Source: Blastococcus sp. CT_GayMR20
GTDB taxonomy: Bacteria; Actinomycetota; Actinomycetes; Mycobacteriales; Geodermatophilaceae
Reading direction: 5' to 3'
Assembly: GCF_004570345.1 (NCBI RefSeq)
Contig: NZ_SPQM01000015.1
Span: 1-62,087, forward strand
DNA length: 62,087 nt
Shown in pieces: positions 37,465-46,574 of this stretch (positions within the stretch are counted from its first letter, which is position 1; each line of letters begins with the position of its first letter). The position numbers and the translations under genes are program-made. Under the pieces are notes generated by a model. It was not told where the DNA came from. It did no database searches and saw only the letters and a program-made list of their open reading frames with translations.

Positions 37465-38667
37465 TCACTGGAGCGCTCCTTCGATCAGCACGACGTCGAC
37501 GTCGGCGCCGGCGGGCAGTTCGGTGACGTCCTCGGGGACGACGACCAGGCAGTTGGCCCGGGCGAGGTGGGCGACCAGGTGCGAGCCCGGACCACCGACC
37601 TGGGAGACCTCGCCGCCTCCGTACCGGCCGCGCAGGAACTGGCGACGGCCGGGCGGCGAACGCAGCGGCCCGGTGAGGCGGGCCGGCACGTGCAGCCGGT
37701 CGGGTGCGGAGTGGCCCAGCGCCCGCCGCAGCGCCGGGCGCACGAAGACCTCGAAGGAGACGAACGCGCTGACCGGGTTGCCGGGCAGCGTCACCACCGG
37801 GACGCCGTCCACCGTGCCCGCTCCCTGCGGGCCGCCGGGCTGCATCGCGACCTTGGCGAACTCGACGGTGCCCAGCCCGCGGAACGCGTCCTTCACCACC
37901 TCGTAGGCGCCGGCGCTGACACCGCCGCTGGTGATCAGCAGGTCGGCGCTCGCGAGCTCGGCCCGGACGGTCGCCAGGAACTGGTCGACGTCGTCGGGGA
38001 CGAAGTGCAGCCGGCGGGCTTCCCCGCCGGCGTCCTCGACGGCGGCCACGAGCAGCTGGGAGTTCGACTCGTAGATCTGCCCGGGCTGCAGCGGCTGCCC
38101 GGGCGCGACGAGCTCGCTGCCGGTGGAGAGCACGAGCACGCGGGGCCGGCGCCGGACCGGCAGCGTCGTCACCCCGACGGCGGCGGCGAGCCCCAGCTGG
38201 GCAGCACCGAGCGGGTCGCCCGCGCGCAGCGCCAGGCCGCCGGCGGCGATGTCCTCGCCGGCCATGCGGAAGTGGCTCCGGATCGGGGGTGCGTCGCGGA
38301 TCTCGACGAGGTCCGTGCCACCGTCGGTCAGCTCCACCGGGACGACGACGTCGGCGCCGGGGGGCAGGGGCGCCCCGGTCATGATCCGGTGAGCGGTGCC
38401 GGGCGCCAGCGGGACGACGTCGGTGCGGCCGGCCGGGATGTCCTCGGCGACGGGCAACCGGACGGGCGCCTGCGCCGCCGAGGCGATCTCGGCCCACCGG
38501 GCGGCGTAGCCGTCCATCGCGGAGTTGTCGAAGCCGGGCAGGGACACCTCGGCCGCCACGTCCCGTGCCAGCACCCGCCCGTGTGCCGCCGCCAGCGGGA
38601 CGGCCTCCTCGGTCAGCGACGGCAGCAGCCCGTTGACCACTGCCTGGTGTTCCTCGACCGTGCGCAC
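37465..38667 (-). CDS. moeA: molybdopterin molybdotransferase
   Basis: A 400-residue enzyme that inserts molybdate into adenylated molybdopterin. It has DNSAMDGYA, RIMTGAPLPPGADVVVPVE, VLSTGSELV, TSGGVSAGAYEVVK, AMQPGGPQGAG and LPGNPVSAFVSFEVFVRP in family order. GTG 38667 (MRTVEEHQAVVNGLLP) is chosen because conserved sequence starts there. It lies upstream of moaC and mog on the same strand, separated from moaC by a 76-base CTCGC-rich spacer. Confidence 0.95.
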   Translation of the reverse strand: MRTVEEHQAVVNGLLPSLTEEAVPLAAAHGRVLARDVAAEVSLPGFDNSAMDGYAARWAEIASAAQAPVRLPVAEDIPAGRTDVVPLAPGTAHRIMTGAPLPPGADVVVPVELTDGGTDLVEIRDAPPIRSHFRMAGEDIAAGGLALRAGDPLGAAQLGLAAAVGVTTLPVRRRPRVLVLSTGSELVAPGQPLQPGQIYESNSQLLVAAVEDAGGEARRLHFVPDDVDQFLATVRAELASADLLITSGGVSAGAYEVVKDAFRGLGTVEFAKVAMQPGGPQGAGTVDGVPVVTLPGNPVSAFVSFEVFVRPALRRALGHSAPDRLHVPARLTGPLRSPPGRRQFLRGRYGGGEVSQVGGPGSHLVAHLARANCLVVVPEDVTELPAGADVDVVLIEGALQ

Positions 38668-38753
38668 GGGCCCATCCTGTCCGATCGGCCGGACACGGGC
38701 CCGGAACGGCTCCGGATAGGGTCCCGGCTGGAACGGGCGAGGCGGAGGTGGCG

Positions 38754-39308
38754 ATGGGCGAGATCGACCGGATGCTCCGGGCGAACGAGGACTGGTCGCG
38801 TCGGTTCCCGGGCAGCAAGCCGGTGCGGCCGGCGCGACGGGTGGCCGTCGTCGCCTGTATGGACTCCCGGATGCCACTGTTCGGGATGCTGGGGCTCGAG
38901 GTCGGGGACGCCCACGTCATCCGCAACGCCGGCGGCGTCATCACCGAGGACACCATCCGCTCCCTCACGATCTCCCAGCACGTCCTGGGCACCCGCGAGA
39001 TCCTCCTGGTGCACCACACGCAGTGCGGGCTCCAGGCAACCGACGACGTCTCGTTCGCCGACCTGGTCGAGCAGGCGACGGGACGGCGTCCTCCGTGGGC
39101 GGCCCGTGCGTTCACCGACGTCGACGCCGACGTCCGGGAGTCGATCCGGCTCATCCGGGACTGCCCGTACCTCGTCTCCCGCGAGGTGCGCGGCACCGTC
39201 TACGACGTCGAGACCGGGCATCTCCGCGAGATAGAGGACCCTGCTGCCCCCCACCACTCGCAGGCTCGCGGCGAGCCCCTGCAGCAGGGCCAGGAGTCGG
39301 GCACTTAG
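38754..39308 (+). CDS. beta-carbonic anhydrase with repeat-derived C-terminus
   Basis: A 184-residue zinc enzyme interconverting CO2 and bicarbonate. Zinc ligands and the Asp-Arg dyad are Cys35, Asp37 and Arg39 (ACMDSRM) with His88 and Cys91 (HHTQCG), the same spacing as the small mycobacterial type. ATG 38754 lies 5 bases after GGAGG. Homology stops at about residue 160 (GHLREIE); residues 161-180 are encoded by a family B repeat. A TAGGGT box at 38717-38722 may be its -10. Confidence 0.9.
   Translation: MGEIDRMLRANEDWSRRFPGSKPVRPARRVAVVACMDSRMPLFGMLGLEVGDAHVIRNAGGVITEDTIRSLTISQHVLGTREILLVHHTQCGLQATDDVSFADLVEQATGRRPPWAARAFTDVDADVRESIRLIRDCPYLVSREVRGTVYDVETGHLREIEDPAAPHHSQARGEPLQQGQESGT
39235..39291. 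repeat. family B REP-like repeat, copy 6 (forward, inside a gene)
   Basis: AGGACCCTGCTGCC, core CCACCACTCGCAGGCTCGCG, right arm CCCCTGCAGCAGGGCC. Outer arms CCTGCTGC and GCAGCAGG pair perfectly and again differ from other copies in a compensating way. This copy lies within the end of the carbonic anhydrase reading frame and is translated. Confidence 0.85.
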
Positions 39309-39315
39309 CTCACGC

Positions 39316-39324
39316 TGGTATCGT
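39316..39324 (+). promoter_or_regulatory. extended -10 promoter for rplM
   Basis: TGGTATCGT combines an upstream TG with a TATCGT -10, an extended -10 arrangement. No clear -35 is seen. It would give a leader of about 100 bases before rplM. Confidence 0.45.
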
Positions 39325-39432
39325 GGTCGGCTGGCGCGTGAGCCGGCTGGTGCCGCGCGTGCTGCAACGTCTCCCGTGCTCGGTGGGGCGATCCAACCAG
39401 CCTTCCCGACGACGACGGAGGACACGAGCGCC

Positions 39433-39876
39433 GTGCGCACGTACTCACCCAAGCCCGGCGAGATCGCGCGGGCCTGGCACGTCATCGACGCCACCGACGT
39501 GGTGCTCGGTCGACTCGCCAGCCAGACCGCGATCCTGCTGCGCGGCAAGCACAAGCCCCAGTACGCCCCGCACCTCGACGTCGGCGACTTCGTCGTCATC
39601 GTCAACGCGGGCAAGGTGGCCCTGACCGGTTCCAAGCGCGACGACAAGGTCGCCTACCGGCACTCCGGGCACCCGGGTGGTCTCAAGACCATCAACGTGG
39701 GCGACCAGCTGCGCACGCACCCCGACCGCGTCGTCGAGCGCGCGATCAAGGGGATGCTGCCGCACAACACCCTCGGCCGGCAGATGCTCTCCAAGCTCAA
39801 GGTCTACGCAGGCCCGGAGCACCCCCACGCTGCGCAGCAGCCCCAGACCTTCGAGATCAAGCAGGTGGCCCAGTGA
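39433..39876 (+). CDS. rplM: 50S ribosomal protein L13 (uL13)
   Basis: A 147-residue early-assembly protein ([45 protein letters not shown]). GTG 39433 gives [10 protein letters not shown], matching homologues, with GGAGG 11 bases upstream. The stop overlaps the rpsI GTG (GTGA). Confidence 0.97.
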   Translation: MRTYSPKPGEIARAWHVIDATDVVLGRLASQTAILLRGKHKPQYAPHLDVGDFVVIVNAGKVALTGSKRDDKVAYRHSGHPGGLKTINVGDQLRTHPDRVVERAIKGMLPHNTLGRQMLSKLKVYAGPEHPHAAQQPQTFEIKQVAQ

Positions 39877-40286
39877 CCAGCGCCGTGACCGACGCCGACG
39901 GGCGTCCCATCCAGACCGTCGGCCGCCGCAAGGAGGCCATCGTCCGCGTGCGGCTGCTGCCGGGCACCGGCCAGTTCAAGCTCAACGGCCGCACGCTCGA
40001 GGAGTACTTCCCGAACAAGGTGCACCAGCAGCTCATCCGTGAGCCGTTCGTGACCCTCGAGAAGGCCGAGCAGTACGACGTGGTCGGCCTGCTCAAGGGT
40101 GGCGGCGTCACCGGTCAGGCCGGCGCCCTGCGCCTGGCCATCGCCCGGGCGCTCATCGAGATCGAGATCGACGACCGTCCTGCCCTCAAGAAGGCCGGCT
40201 TCCTCACCCGTGATGCCCGGGTGAAGGAGCGCAAGAAGTACGGCCTGAAGAAGGCCCGCAAGGCGCCCCAGTACTCCAAGCGCTGA
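39873..40286 (+). CDS. rpsI: 30S ribosomal protein S9 (uS9)
   Basis: A 137-residue head protein whose C-terminal SKR reaches the P-site tRNA. It has [19 protein letters not shown] and [14 protein letters not shown]. It is translationally coupled to rplM and followed by glmM after 11 bases. Confidence 0.97.
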   Translation: MTSAVTDADGRPIQTVGRRKEAIVRVRLLPGTGQFKLNGRTLEEYFPNKVHQQLIREPFVTLEKAEQYDVVGLLKGGGVTGQAGALRLAIARALIEIEIDDRPALKKAGFLTRDARVKERKKYGLKKARKAPQYSKR

Positions 40287-40297
40287 CCGGGCGTCCG

Positions 40298-41641
40298 TTG
40301 GGTCGACTGTTCGGGACCGACGGCGTCCGGGGTCGGGCCAACTCCGACCTCACGCCGGAACTGGCCCTCGCGGTGGCGCGTGCCGCTGCCAGTGTGCTGT
40401 CCGACCGCGACGGGACCTCGCGTCCCGTCGCGGTCGTCGGCCGTGACCCCCGCGCCAGCGGCGAGATGCTGGAGGCAGCCGTCGTGGCCGGGCTGGCCAG
40501 CGCGGGTGCCGAGGTGCTCCTGGCCGGCGTGCTGCCCACGCCGGCGCTCGCCCACCTCACCGGGTCCACCGGCGCCGACCTCGGCGTGATGATCTCGGCC
40601 AGCCACAACCCGATGCCCGACAACGGCATCAAGCTCTTCAGCCGCGGCGGCCACAAGCTGCCCGACGCGGTCGAGGCGGCGATCGAGCGCAGCGTCGCCG
40701 GCGGCACGTCCGACGACCACCGGCCGACGGGCGCCGCGATCGGCCGCGTCCGTGCACTGCCCGACGCGGCCGAGGACTACGCCCGCCACGTCCTCTCCAC
40801 CGTCGACCGGTCGCTCGAGGGGTTGACGCTCGTCGTCGACTGCGCCCACGGTGCGGCCGCCGCGACCGCCCCCGACGTCTACCGGCGGGCCGGCGCCACG
40901 GTGCACGCCATCGGCTGCGAGCCCGACGGCTGGAACATCAACGACGGCATCGGCTCGACCCACCTGGGTCCGCTGATCGACGCCGTCCGGACGCACGGCG
41001 CCGACCTGGGTATCGCCCACGACGGGGACGCCGACCGCTGCCTGGCCGTCACCGCGGACGGCGACGTGGTCGACGGGGATGCGATCCTCGCAGTCTGCGC
41101 CATGGCCCTCCACGAACGCGGCGCCCTCAAGGACGACACCGTCGTCGCGACGGTGATGAGCAATCTCGGCTTCCACCACACGATGCGCGACGCCGGCATC
41201 GCCGTGCACACCACGGCCGTCGGCGACCGCTACGTGCTCGAGGCCCTCAAGGCCCACGACCTCAGCCTGGGCGGCGAGCAGAGCGGTCACCTCGTGTTCC
41301 TGGAGCACGCCACGACGGGCGACGGGCTGCTGACCGGTCTCGCCCTCATGGCGCGGATGAGTTCGACCGGCGCCTCCCTGGCGGAGCTCGCCGGGGTCGT
41401 GCAGAAGCTCCCGCAGATCCTGATCAACGTCCCGGTGACCGACCGGATCGCCGTGGCGGAGAGCGACGCGGTGGCCGAGGCGGTCAACGCCGTCGAGGCC
41501 GAGCTCGGCGACGACGGGCGGGTGCTGCTGCGCCCCTCGGGCACCGAGCAGCTCGTGCGCGTCATGGTCGAGGCGCCCACGCAGGAGCAGGCCGACGAGG
41601 TCGCCCACCGGCTGGCAGGGATCGTCGCCTCGGTCGGCTGA
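40298..41641 (+). CDS. glmM: phosphoglucosamine mutase
   Basis: A 447-residue enzyme converting glucosamine-6-P to glucosamine-1-P for UDP-GlcNAc and peptidoglycan. The catalytic serine is in [14 protein letters not shown] (Ser102), the Mg2+ loop is AHDGDADR, and [14 protein letters not shown] binds the phosphate. The start is TTG 40298 ([15 protein letters not shown]); the ribosome-binding site is weak, suggesting coupling to rpsI. glmS, the preceding pathway step, follows. Confidence 0.96.
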   Translation: MGRLFGTDGVRGRANSDLTPELALAVARAAASVLSDRDGTSRPVAVVGRDPRASGEMLEAAVVAGLASAGAEVLLAGVLPTPALAHLTGSTGADLGVMISASHNPMPDNGIKLFSRGGHKLPDAVEAAIERSVAGGTSDDHRPTGAAIGRVRALPDAAEDYARHVLSTVDRSLEGLTLVVDCAHGAAAATAPDVYRRAGATVHAIGCEPDGWNINDGIGSTHLGPLIDAVRTHGADLGIAHDGDADRCLAVTADGDVVDGDAILAVCAMALHERGALKDDTVVATVMSNLGFHHTMRDAGIAVHTTAVGDRYVLEALKAHDLSLGGEQSGHLVFLEHATTGDGLLTGLALMARMSSTGASLAELAGVVQKLPQILINVPVTDRIAVAESDAVAEAVNAVEAELGDDGRVLLRPSGTEQLVRVMVEAPTQEQADEVAHRLAGIVASVG

Positions 41642-41655
41642 GCGGTCGCCCTCGG

Positions 41656-41661
41656 TACCCT
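41656..41661 (+). promoter_or_regulatory. candidate leaderless -10 for glmS
   Basis: TACCCT lies exactly 7 bases before the glmS ATG, with no ribosome-binding site between. This fits a leaderless transcript. The -35 is weak. Confidence 0.45.
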
Positions 41662-41668
41662 CGGTGGC

Positions 41669-43531
41669 ATGTGCGGCATCGTGGGTTACGTCGGTCCTCA
41701 GGACGCCCGGGACGTGGTCCTGGAGGGCCTGCGCCGGCTCGAGTACCGGGGCTACGACTCCGCGGGGATCGCCGTCGTCGCTGACGGCACGCTCTCGTCG
41801 GCGAAGAAGGCCGGAAAGCTGGCCAACCTGGAGAAGGTGCTGGCCGACACCCCGCTCCCGCCGGCCACGCTCGGCATCGGGCACACGCGGTGGGCCACGC
41901 ACGGCGGCCCCACCGACCGCAACGCCCACCCGCACCTGTCTGCGGACGGCTCCGTCGCCGTGATCCACAACGGGATCATCGAGAACTTCGCGGCCCTGCG
42001 CGCCGAGTGCGAGCGCAACGGGGTCGAGTTCCGCTCCGAGACCGACACCGAGGTCGCCGCCCACCTGCTCGCGGCCGCGTACGCCGACGCGGCGGAGGGC
42101 CCCGGCCGCCTCGCCGAGGCCATGCGCGTGATCTGCGGTCGCCTGGAGGGCGCGTTCACCCTCGTGGCGGCGTCCGCGTCCGAGCCCGACACGCTCGTAG
42201 CCGCTCGCCGTAGCAGTCCGCTCGTGGTCGGGGTCGGCGACGGCGAGTACTTCCTCGGATCCGACGTCGCCGCCTTCATCGCGCACACCCGCGAGGCCCG
42301 CGAGCTCGGTCAGGACCAGGTCGTGGAGATCGACCGCACCCGCGGGCTGACGGTCACCGACTTCGCCGGCAACGAGGTGGAACCGACGGCCTACACGGTC
42401 GACTGGGACGCCGCCGCCGCCGAGAAGGGCGGCTACGACTGGTTCATGCTCAAGGAGATCGCCGAGCAGCCCCAGGCGATCGCCGACACGCTCCTCGGCC
42501 GGCTGGGCCGGCACGGCGAGCTGGTCCTGGACGAGGTCCGCCTGTCCGACCAGGAGCTCCGCGACATCGACAAGATCTTCGTGGTCGCCTGCGGCACCGC
42601 CTTCCACGCCGGGATGATCGCCAAGTACGCGATCGAGCACTGGACGCGCATCCCGGTCGAGGTGGAGCTCGCCAGCGAGTTCCGCTACCGCGACCCGGTG
42701 CTGGACCGCTCCACGCTGGTCGTCGTCATCAGCCAGTCCGGCGAGACCATGGACACGCTCATGGCGCTGCGGCACGCCAGGGAGCAGAAGGCCCGCGTGC
42801 TGGCCATCTGCAACGCCAACGGCTCGACGATCCCGCGCGAGTCCGACGCCGTCCTCTACACGCACGCCGGCCCGGAGGTGGCGGTCGCCTCCACCAAGGG
42901 CTTCCTCACCCAGGTCGTCGCCTGCTACCTGGTCGGCCTCTTCCTGGCCCAGGTGCGCGGCATGAAGTACGAGGACGAGGTGTCGGCGATCGTCGCCGAC
43001 CTGCGCCGGCTCCCCGAGGCCGTGGCCCAGGTGCTGACCGGCATGGAACCGGTCCGCGAGCTGGCCCGCTCCCTCGCCGACGCCAACACCATCCTGTTCC
43101 TCGGCCGCCACGTCGGCTTCCCCGTGGCGCTGGAGGGTGCGCTGAAGCTCAAGGAGCTGGCGTACATCCACGCCGAGGGCTTCGCCGCCGGCGAGCTCAA
43201 GCACGGACCGATCGCGGTCATCGACCAGGGGACGCCGGTCGTCGTGGTCGTCCCGTCGCCGCGCAGCCGGGAGTCGGTGCACGGCAAGGTCGTGTCCAAC
43301 ATCCAGGAGGTGCGGGCCCGCGGGGCGCTCACCATCGTCATCGCCGAGGAGGGTGACGACGAGGTGCTGCCCTACGCCGACCACGTCATCCGAGTGCCCC
43401 GCACGCCGACCCTGCTCGCCCCCGTGGTCACGACGGTGCCCCTCCAGGTGCTGGCCTGCGAGATCGCCGACACCCGCGGTCTGGACGTCGACCAGCCGCG
43501 GAACCTGGCGAAGTCGGTCACCGTCGAGTGA
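41669..43531 (+). CDS. glmS: glucosamine-fructose-6-phosphate aminotransferase (isomerizing)
   Basis: A 620-residue enzyme making glucosamine-6-P from fructose-6-P and glutamine, the entry step to amino sugars. The N-terminal glutaminase has its nucleophile at Cys2 (MCGIVGYVG) with GHTRWATHG and NGIIENF. Two SIS isomerase domains follow (VACGTAFHAG; SQSGETMDT; FLGRHVGFPVALEGALKLKE). It ends in the usual LAKSVTVE. Family A copy 2 starts 6 bases after the stop. Confidence 0.97.
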   Translation: MCGIVGYVGPQDARDVVLEGLRRLEYRGYDSAGIAVVADGTLSSAKKAGKLANLEKVLADTPLPPATLGIGHTRWATHGGPTDRNAHPHLSADGSVAVIHNGIIENFAALRAECERNGVEFRSETDTEVAAHLLAAAYADAAEGPGRLAEAMRVICGRLEGAFTLVAASASEPDTLVAARRSSPLVVGVGDGEYFLGSDVAAFIAHTREARELGQDQVVEIDRTRGLTVTDFAGNEVEPTAYTVDWDAAAAEKGGYDWFMLKEIAEQPQAIADTLLGRLGRHGELVLDEVRLSDQELRDIDKIFVVACGTAFHAGMIAKYAIEHWTRIPVEVELASEFRYRDPVLDRSTLVVVISQSGETMDTLMALRHAREQKARVLAICNANGSTIPRESDAVLYTHAGPEVAVASTKGFLTQVVACYLVGLFLAQVRGMKYEDEVSAIVADLRRLPEAVAQVLTGMEPVRELARSLADANTILFLGRHVGFPVALEGALKLKELAYIHAEGFAAGELKHGPIAVIDQGTPVVVVVPSPRSRESVHGKVVSNIQEVRARGALTIVIAEEGDDEVLPYADHVIRVPRTPTLLAPVVTTVPLQVLACEIADTRGLDVDQPRNLAKSVTVE

Positions 43532-43536
43532 CCCGC

Positions 43537-43618
43537 CTGATGATCAGGTGACCTGATCATCAGTGGTCCTGGCTCACGATCGACGGTGAGCCAGGACCCC
43601 ACAGGCTGAGCCAGGACG
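43537..43618. repeat. family A dispersed repeat, copy 2
   Basis: The palindrome CTGATGATCAGGT-G-ACCTGATCATCAG (43537-43563) is perfect. The second hairpin pairs GTCCTGGCTCAC (43566-43577) with GTGAGCCAGGAC (43586-43597) around an 8-base loop, also perfect. CTGAGCCAGGACG repeats the arm at 43606-43618. It lies between glmS and acpS. Confidence 0.85.
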
Positions 43619-43651
43619 GCGGACGGCGGAGCCGCACGGCAGACTGACCGC

Positions 43652-44041
43652 GTGATCATCGGGGTCGGGATCGACGTCGTACCGGTCGAGCGGTTCGCCG
43701 AGTCGCTGCTGCGCACCCCCGGCCTGCGCGACCGCCTCTTCACCGCGGCCGAGCAGCTGACCCCCAGCGGCAACCCGCGCACCGGTGAGTCCCTGGCCGC
43801 CCGCTTCGCCGCGAAGGAGGCCCTGGCGAAGGCCCTCGGTGCCCCTGGCGACCTCCTCTGGCACGACGCCGAGGTGCTGGTCGGCGAGCACGGCCGCCCG
43901 CACCTGCACGTGCGCGGGACGGTGGCCGGCCGTGCCGCCCAGCTCGGCGTCTCCACCTGGCACGTCTCGCTCAGCCACGACGGTGGCATCGCGTCGGCCA
44001 TGGTGGTGGCCGAGGGCTTCCCCCGCGCGGGCGAGCTGTGA
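43652..44041 (+). CDS. acpS: holo-[acyl-carrier-protein] synthase
   Basis: A 129-residue enzyme that transfers phosphopantetheine from CoA to acyl carrier protein. It has [14 protein letters not shown] (metal-binding Asp) and the [13 protein letters not shown] motif, then [19 protein letters not shown]. The GTG start has a CAGACT box 6 bases upstream, a weak leaderless -10. The stop overlaps the next GTG. Confidence 0.95.
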   Translation: MIIGVGIDVVPVERFAESLLRTPGLRDRLFTAAEQLTPSGNPRTGESLAARFAAKEALAKALGAPGDLLWHDAEVLVGEHGRPHLHVRGTVAGRAAQLGVSTWHVSLSHDGGIASAMVVAEGFPRAGEL

Positions 44042-45504
44042 GGGGCCTGTTCACCGCGGCCGAGATCCGCGCCGCCGAGGAGCCGGTGCTGTCCTCCACC
44101 CCCGAGGGCGCCCTCATGCAGCGGGCGGCGACCGGGCTCGCGACGGTCTGCCTGCGCCTCCTCGGCCGGGTGTACGGCCGCCGGGTCACCCTGCTCGTCG
44201 GCACCGGCAACAACGGCGGCGACGCGCTGTTCGCCGGCGCACAGCTGGCCGGGCGCGGTGCGCGAGTCGTCGCCGTCCTGCTCGACCCGGCACGGGTGCA
44301 CACCGCCGGACTGGCCGCCGTCCGCCGCGCCGGCGGGCGGGTGGTGGACGCCGGATCGCCCGACACCGGCCTCGACCGGGCCGACCTCGTGATCGACGGG
44401 ATGCTGGGCATCGGCGGACGGGGCGGGCTCCGGCCCGACGCCGCGGCGCTCGCCCAGGCGGCGGGCCAGGGACCCGGCGTGACGGTCGCCGTCGACGTCC
44501 CGAGCGGCGTCGACGCCGACACCGGTGCGGTCCAGGAGACCGCCTTCCCGGCCGTCCACACGGTCACGTTCGGCGCGGTCAAGGTCGGCCTCGTCGTGGG
44601 GAAGGGCCGCGGCCACGCCGGCCAGGTGCACCTGGTCGACATCGGCCTCGACGCCTACCTCCCGCGTCCGGCGGCGTTCCAGCTCTCCGACTCCGACGTC
44701 GCGGCCCGGCTGCCCGTCCCGGGGGCGGACGACGACAAGTACTCCCAGGGCGTCGTCGGGATCGTGGCCGGATCGGCGACCTACCCGGGTGCCGCCGTCC
44801 TCTGCACCGGCGCAGCGCTCCGCACCCGGCCGGGGCTGGTCCGGTACGCCGGCACCGCGGCCGACGGCGTGCGGGCCGCCTGGCCGGAGGCCATCGTGAC
44901 CGACGGCCGCCCCGTGGACGCCGGACGGGTGCAGGCCTGGGTCGTCGGTCCCGGCACGGGTACGGACGACGCCGCGCGGAGCGTGCTCGCCGAGGTGCTG
45001 GCCACCGACCTGCCCGTCCTCGTGGACGCCGACGGGCTCACCCTGCTGGCCGACGACCCCTCGCCGGTCCGCGGGCGCACGGCCCCGACCCTGCTGACGC
45101 CGCACGACCGCGAGTTCGCGCGGTTCGGCTCGGACGTGGGCACCGACCGGGTGGCCGCCGCCCGCGACCTGGCTGCCCGACTCGGCTGCGCCGTGCTGCT
45201 GAAGGGCGAGGCCACCGTCGTCGCCGACCTGGACGGCACGGCGTTCATCAACGCGACCGGGACGCCGTGGCTGGCCACCGCCGGGACCGGCGACGTGCTG
45301 GCCGGGATCGCCGGCGCCCTGCTGGCCGCGGGACTGCCGGCAGCCGAGGCGGGTGCGGCCGCCGCCCACGTGCACGGGCGGGCCGCACAGCTCGCCGCCG
45401 AGTACGGGCCGCTCCTCGCCGGCGACCTCGTGCGACGGCTGCCGGCCGCCGTCGGCCGGGTGCGCGGTGTTCCGGCTCGCCGACTGGGAGACTCGGAGGC
45501 GTGA
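44038..45504 (+). CDS. nnr: bifunctional NAD(P)H-hydrate epimerase / ADP-dependent dehydratase
   Basis: A 488-residue two-domain repair enzyme for hydrated NAD(P)H. The N-terminal YjeF_N epimerase (residues 1-215) has [14 protein letters not shown] and [12 protein letters not shown]. The C-terminal ribokinase-like dehydratase has [21 protein letters not shown] and the [18 protein letters not shown] anion hole. It is coupled to acpS and alr by overlapping stop/start codons. Confidence 0.95.
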   Translation: MRGLFTAAEIRAAEEPVLSSTPEGALMQRAATGLATVCLRLLGRVYGRRVTLLVGTGNNGGDALFAGAQLAGRGARVVAVLLDPARVHTAGLAAVRRAGGRVVDAGSPDTGLDRADLVIDGMLGIGGRGGLRPDAAALAQAAGQGPGVTVAVDVPSGVDADTGAVQETAFPAVHTVTFGAVKVGLVVGKGRGHAGQVHLVDIGLDAYLPRPAAFQLSDSDVAARLPVPGADDDKYSQGVVGIVAGSATYPGAAVLCTGAALRTRPGLVRYAGTAADGVRAAWPEAIVTDGRPVDAGRVQAWVVGPGTGTDDAARSVLAEVLATDLPVLVDADGLTLLADDPSPVRGRTAPTLLTPHDREFARFGSDVGTDRVAAARDLAARLGCAVLLKGEATVVADLDGTAFINATGTPWLATAGTGDVLAGIAGALLAAGLPAAEAGAAAAHVHGRAAQLAAEYGPLLAGDLVRRLPAAVGRVRGVPARRLGDSEA

Positions 45505-46574
45505 CGAACTCTGCCCCCCGCGCCGAGGTGGTGGTCGACCTCGACGCGATCGCCGCCAACACCGCGGTGCTCCGTGAACGGGTCGGGCGCCCGCTGATGG
45601 CCGTGGTCAAGGCCGACGGCTACGGGCACGGACTGGTGCCGGCCGCCCGTGCCGTGCTGGCCGGCGGGGCGGACGCCCTCGGGGTCGCGGTCCTCGAGGA
45701 GGCCCTCGCGTTGCGGGCGGCGGGCGTCACCGCGCCGCTGCTCGCGTGGCTGCACGGCCCGGGCACCGACTACGCCGCCGCGCTCGCCGCCGACGTCGAG
45801 CTGTCGGTCAACGCGGAGTGGGCCCTCGAGGAGGTGGTCGCCGCCGCGCGGGCGACCGGTCGCCCGGCCCGGCTGCACCTGTTCGTCGACACGGGCCTGT
45901 CCCGCGAGGGCGCCACGCCGGCCGACTGGCCCGGCGTGGTGGCCGCGGCCGCCCGCGCGCAGGCCGACGGCGACCTCGCCGTGGTCGGCCTGTGGAGCCA
46001 CATGGCCTACGCCGACGCCCCGACCCACCCCACGATCGCCGCGCAGGTCTCCGTCTTCGAGGAGGCCGTGGCACTGGCCCGCCGGGCCGGGCTGACCGAG
46101 GCCCGACGGCACCTGGCCAACTCCGCAGCCACCGTCGCGCTGCCGGACACCTGGTACGACATGGTCCGTCCGGGCATCGCCCTCTACGGCCTGGACCCGC
46201 TCGGCGGCGTTCCCGCCGAGGTCGGCGTCTCCTACGGCCACACGTACTTCCCCGAGTCCGAGACCACGCTGGCGCTCGTGCCCGTGGGCTACGCGGACGG
46301 CGTGCCGCGGGCCGGCGGCAACCGGGCCCCCGTGCTCGCCGGTGGCGCCCAGCGCACCATCGCCGGACGGGTCTGCATGGACCAGTTCGTGCTCGACGTG
46401 GGCGACGCCGTCGTCCGGCCCGGGGACGAGGTCGTCCTGTGGGGTCCAGGGGACGACGGGGAGCCCACGGCGCAGCAGTGGGCCGACGCCCTCGACACCA
46501 TCCACTACGAGCTGGTCACGCGGGTCGGCGGCCGCTTCACGCGCCGCTACGTCGGCTCGGCAGGGGCGGTCTGA
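45501..46574 (+). CDS. alr: alanine racemase with internal deletion
   Basis: A 357-residue PLP enzyme making D-alanine for peptidoglycan. PLP Lys37 (VVKADGYGHG), the YDMVRPGIALYG segment, the catalytic Tyr245 (VSYGHTYF), GYADGVPR and GRVCMDQF are present. Between YGLDPLGG and VSYGHT only about five residues (VPAEVG) remain, where family members carry about 25-30 (a GLxPAMTL...V strand segment). The frame is intact, so this is a clean in-frame loss. GTGA overlap with nnr. Confidence 0.9.
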   Translation: MTNSAPRAEVVVDLDAIAANTAVLRERVGRPLMAVVKADGYGHGLVPAARAVLAGGADALGVAVLEEALALRAAGVTAPLLAWLHGPGTDYAAALAADVELSVNAEWALEEVVAAARATGRPARLHLFVDTGLSREGATPADWPGVVAAAARAQADGDLAVVGLWSHMAYADAPTHPTIAAQVSVFEEAVALARRAGLTEARRHLANSAATVALPDTWYDMVRPGIALYGLDPLGGVPAEVGVSYGHTYFPESETTLALVPVGYADGVPRAGGNRAPVLAGGAQRTIAGRVCMDQFVLDVGDAVVRPGDEVVLWGPGDDGEPTAQQWADALDTIHYELVTRVGGRFTRRYVGSAGAV

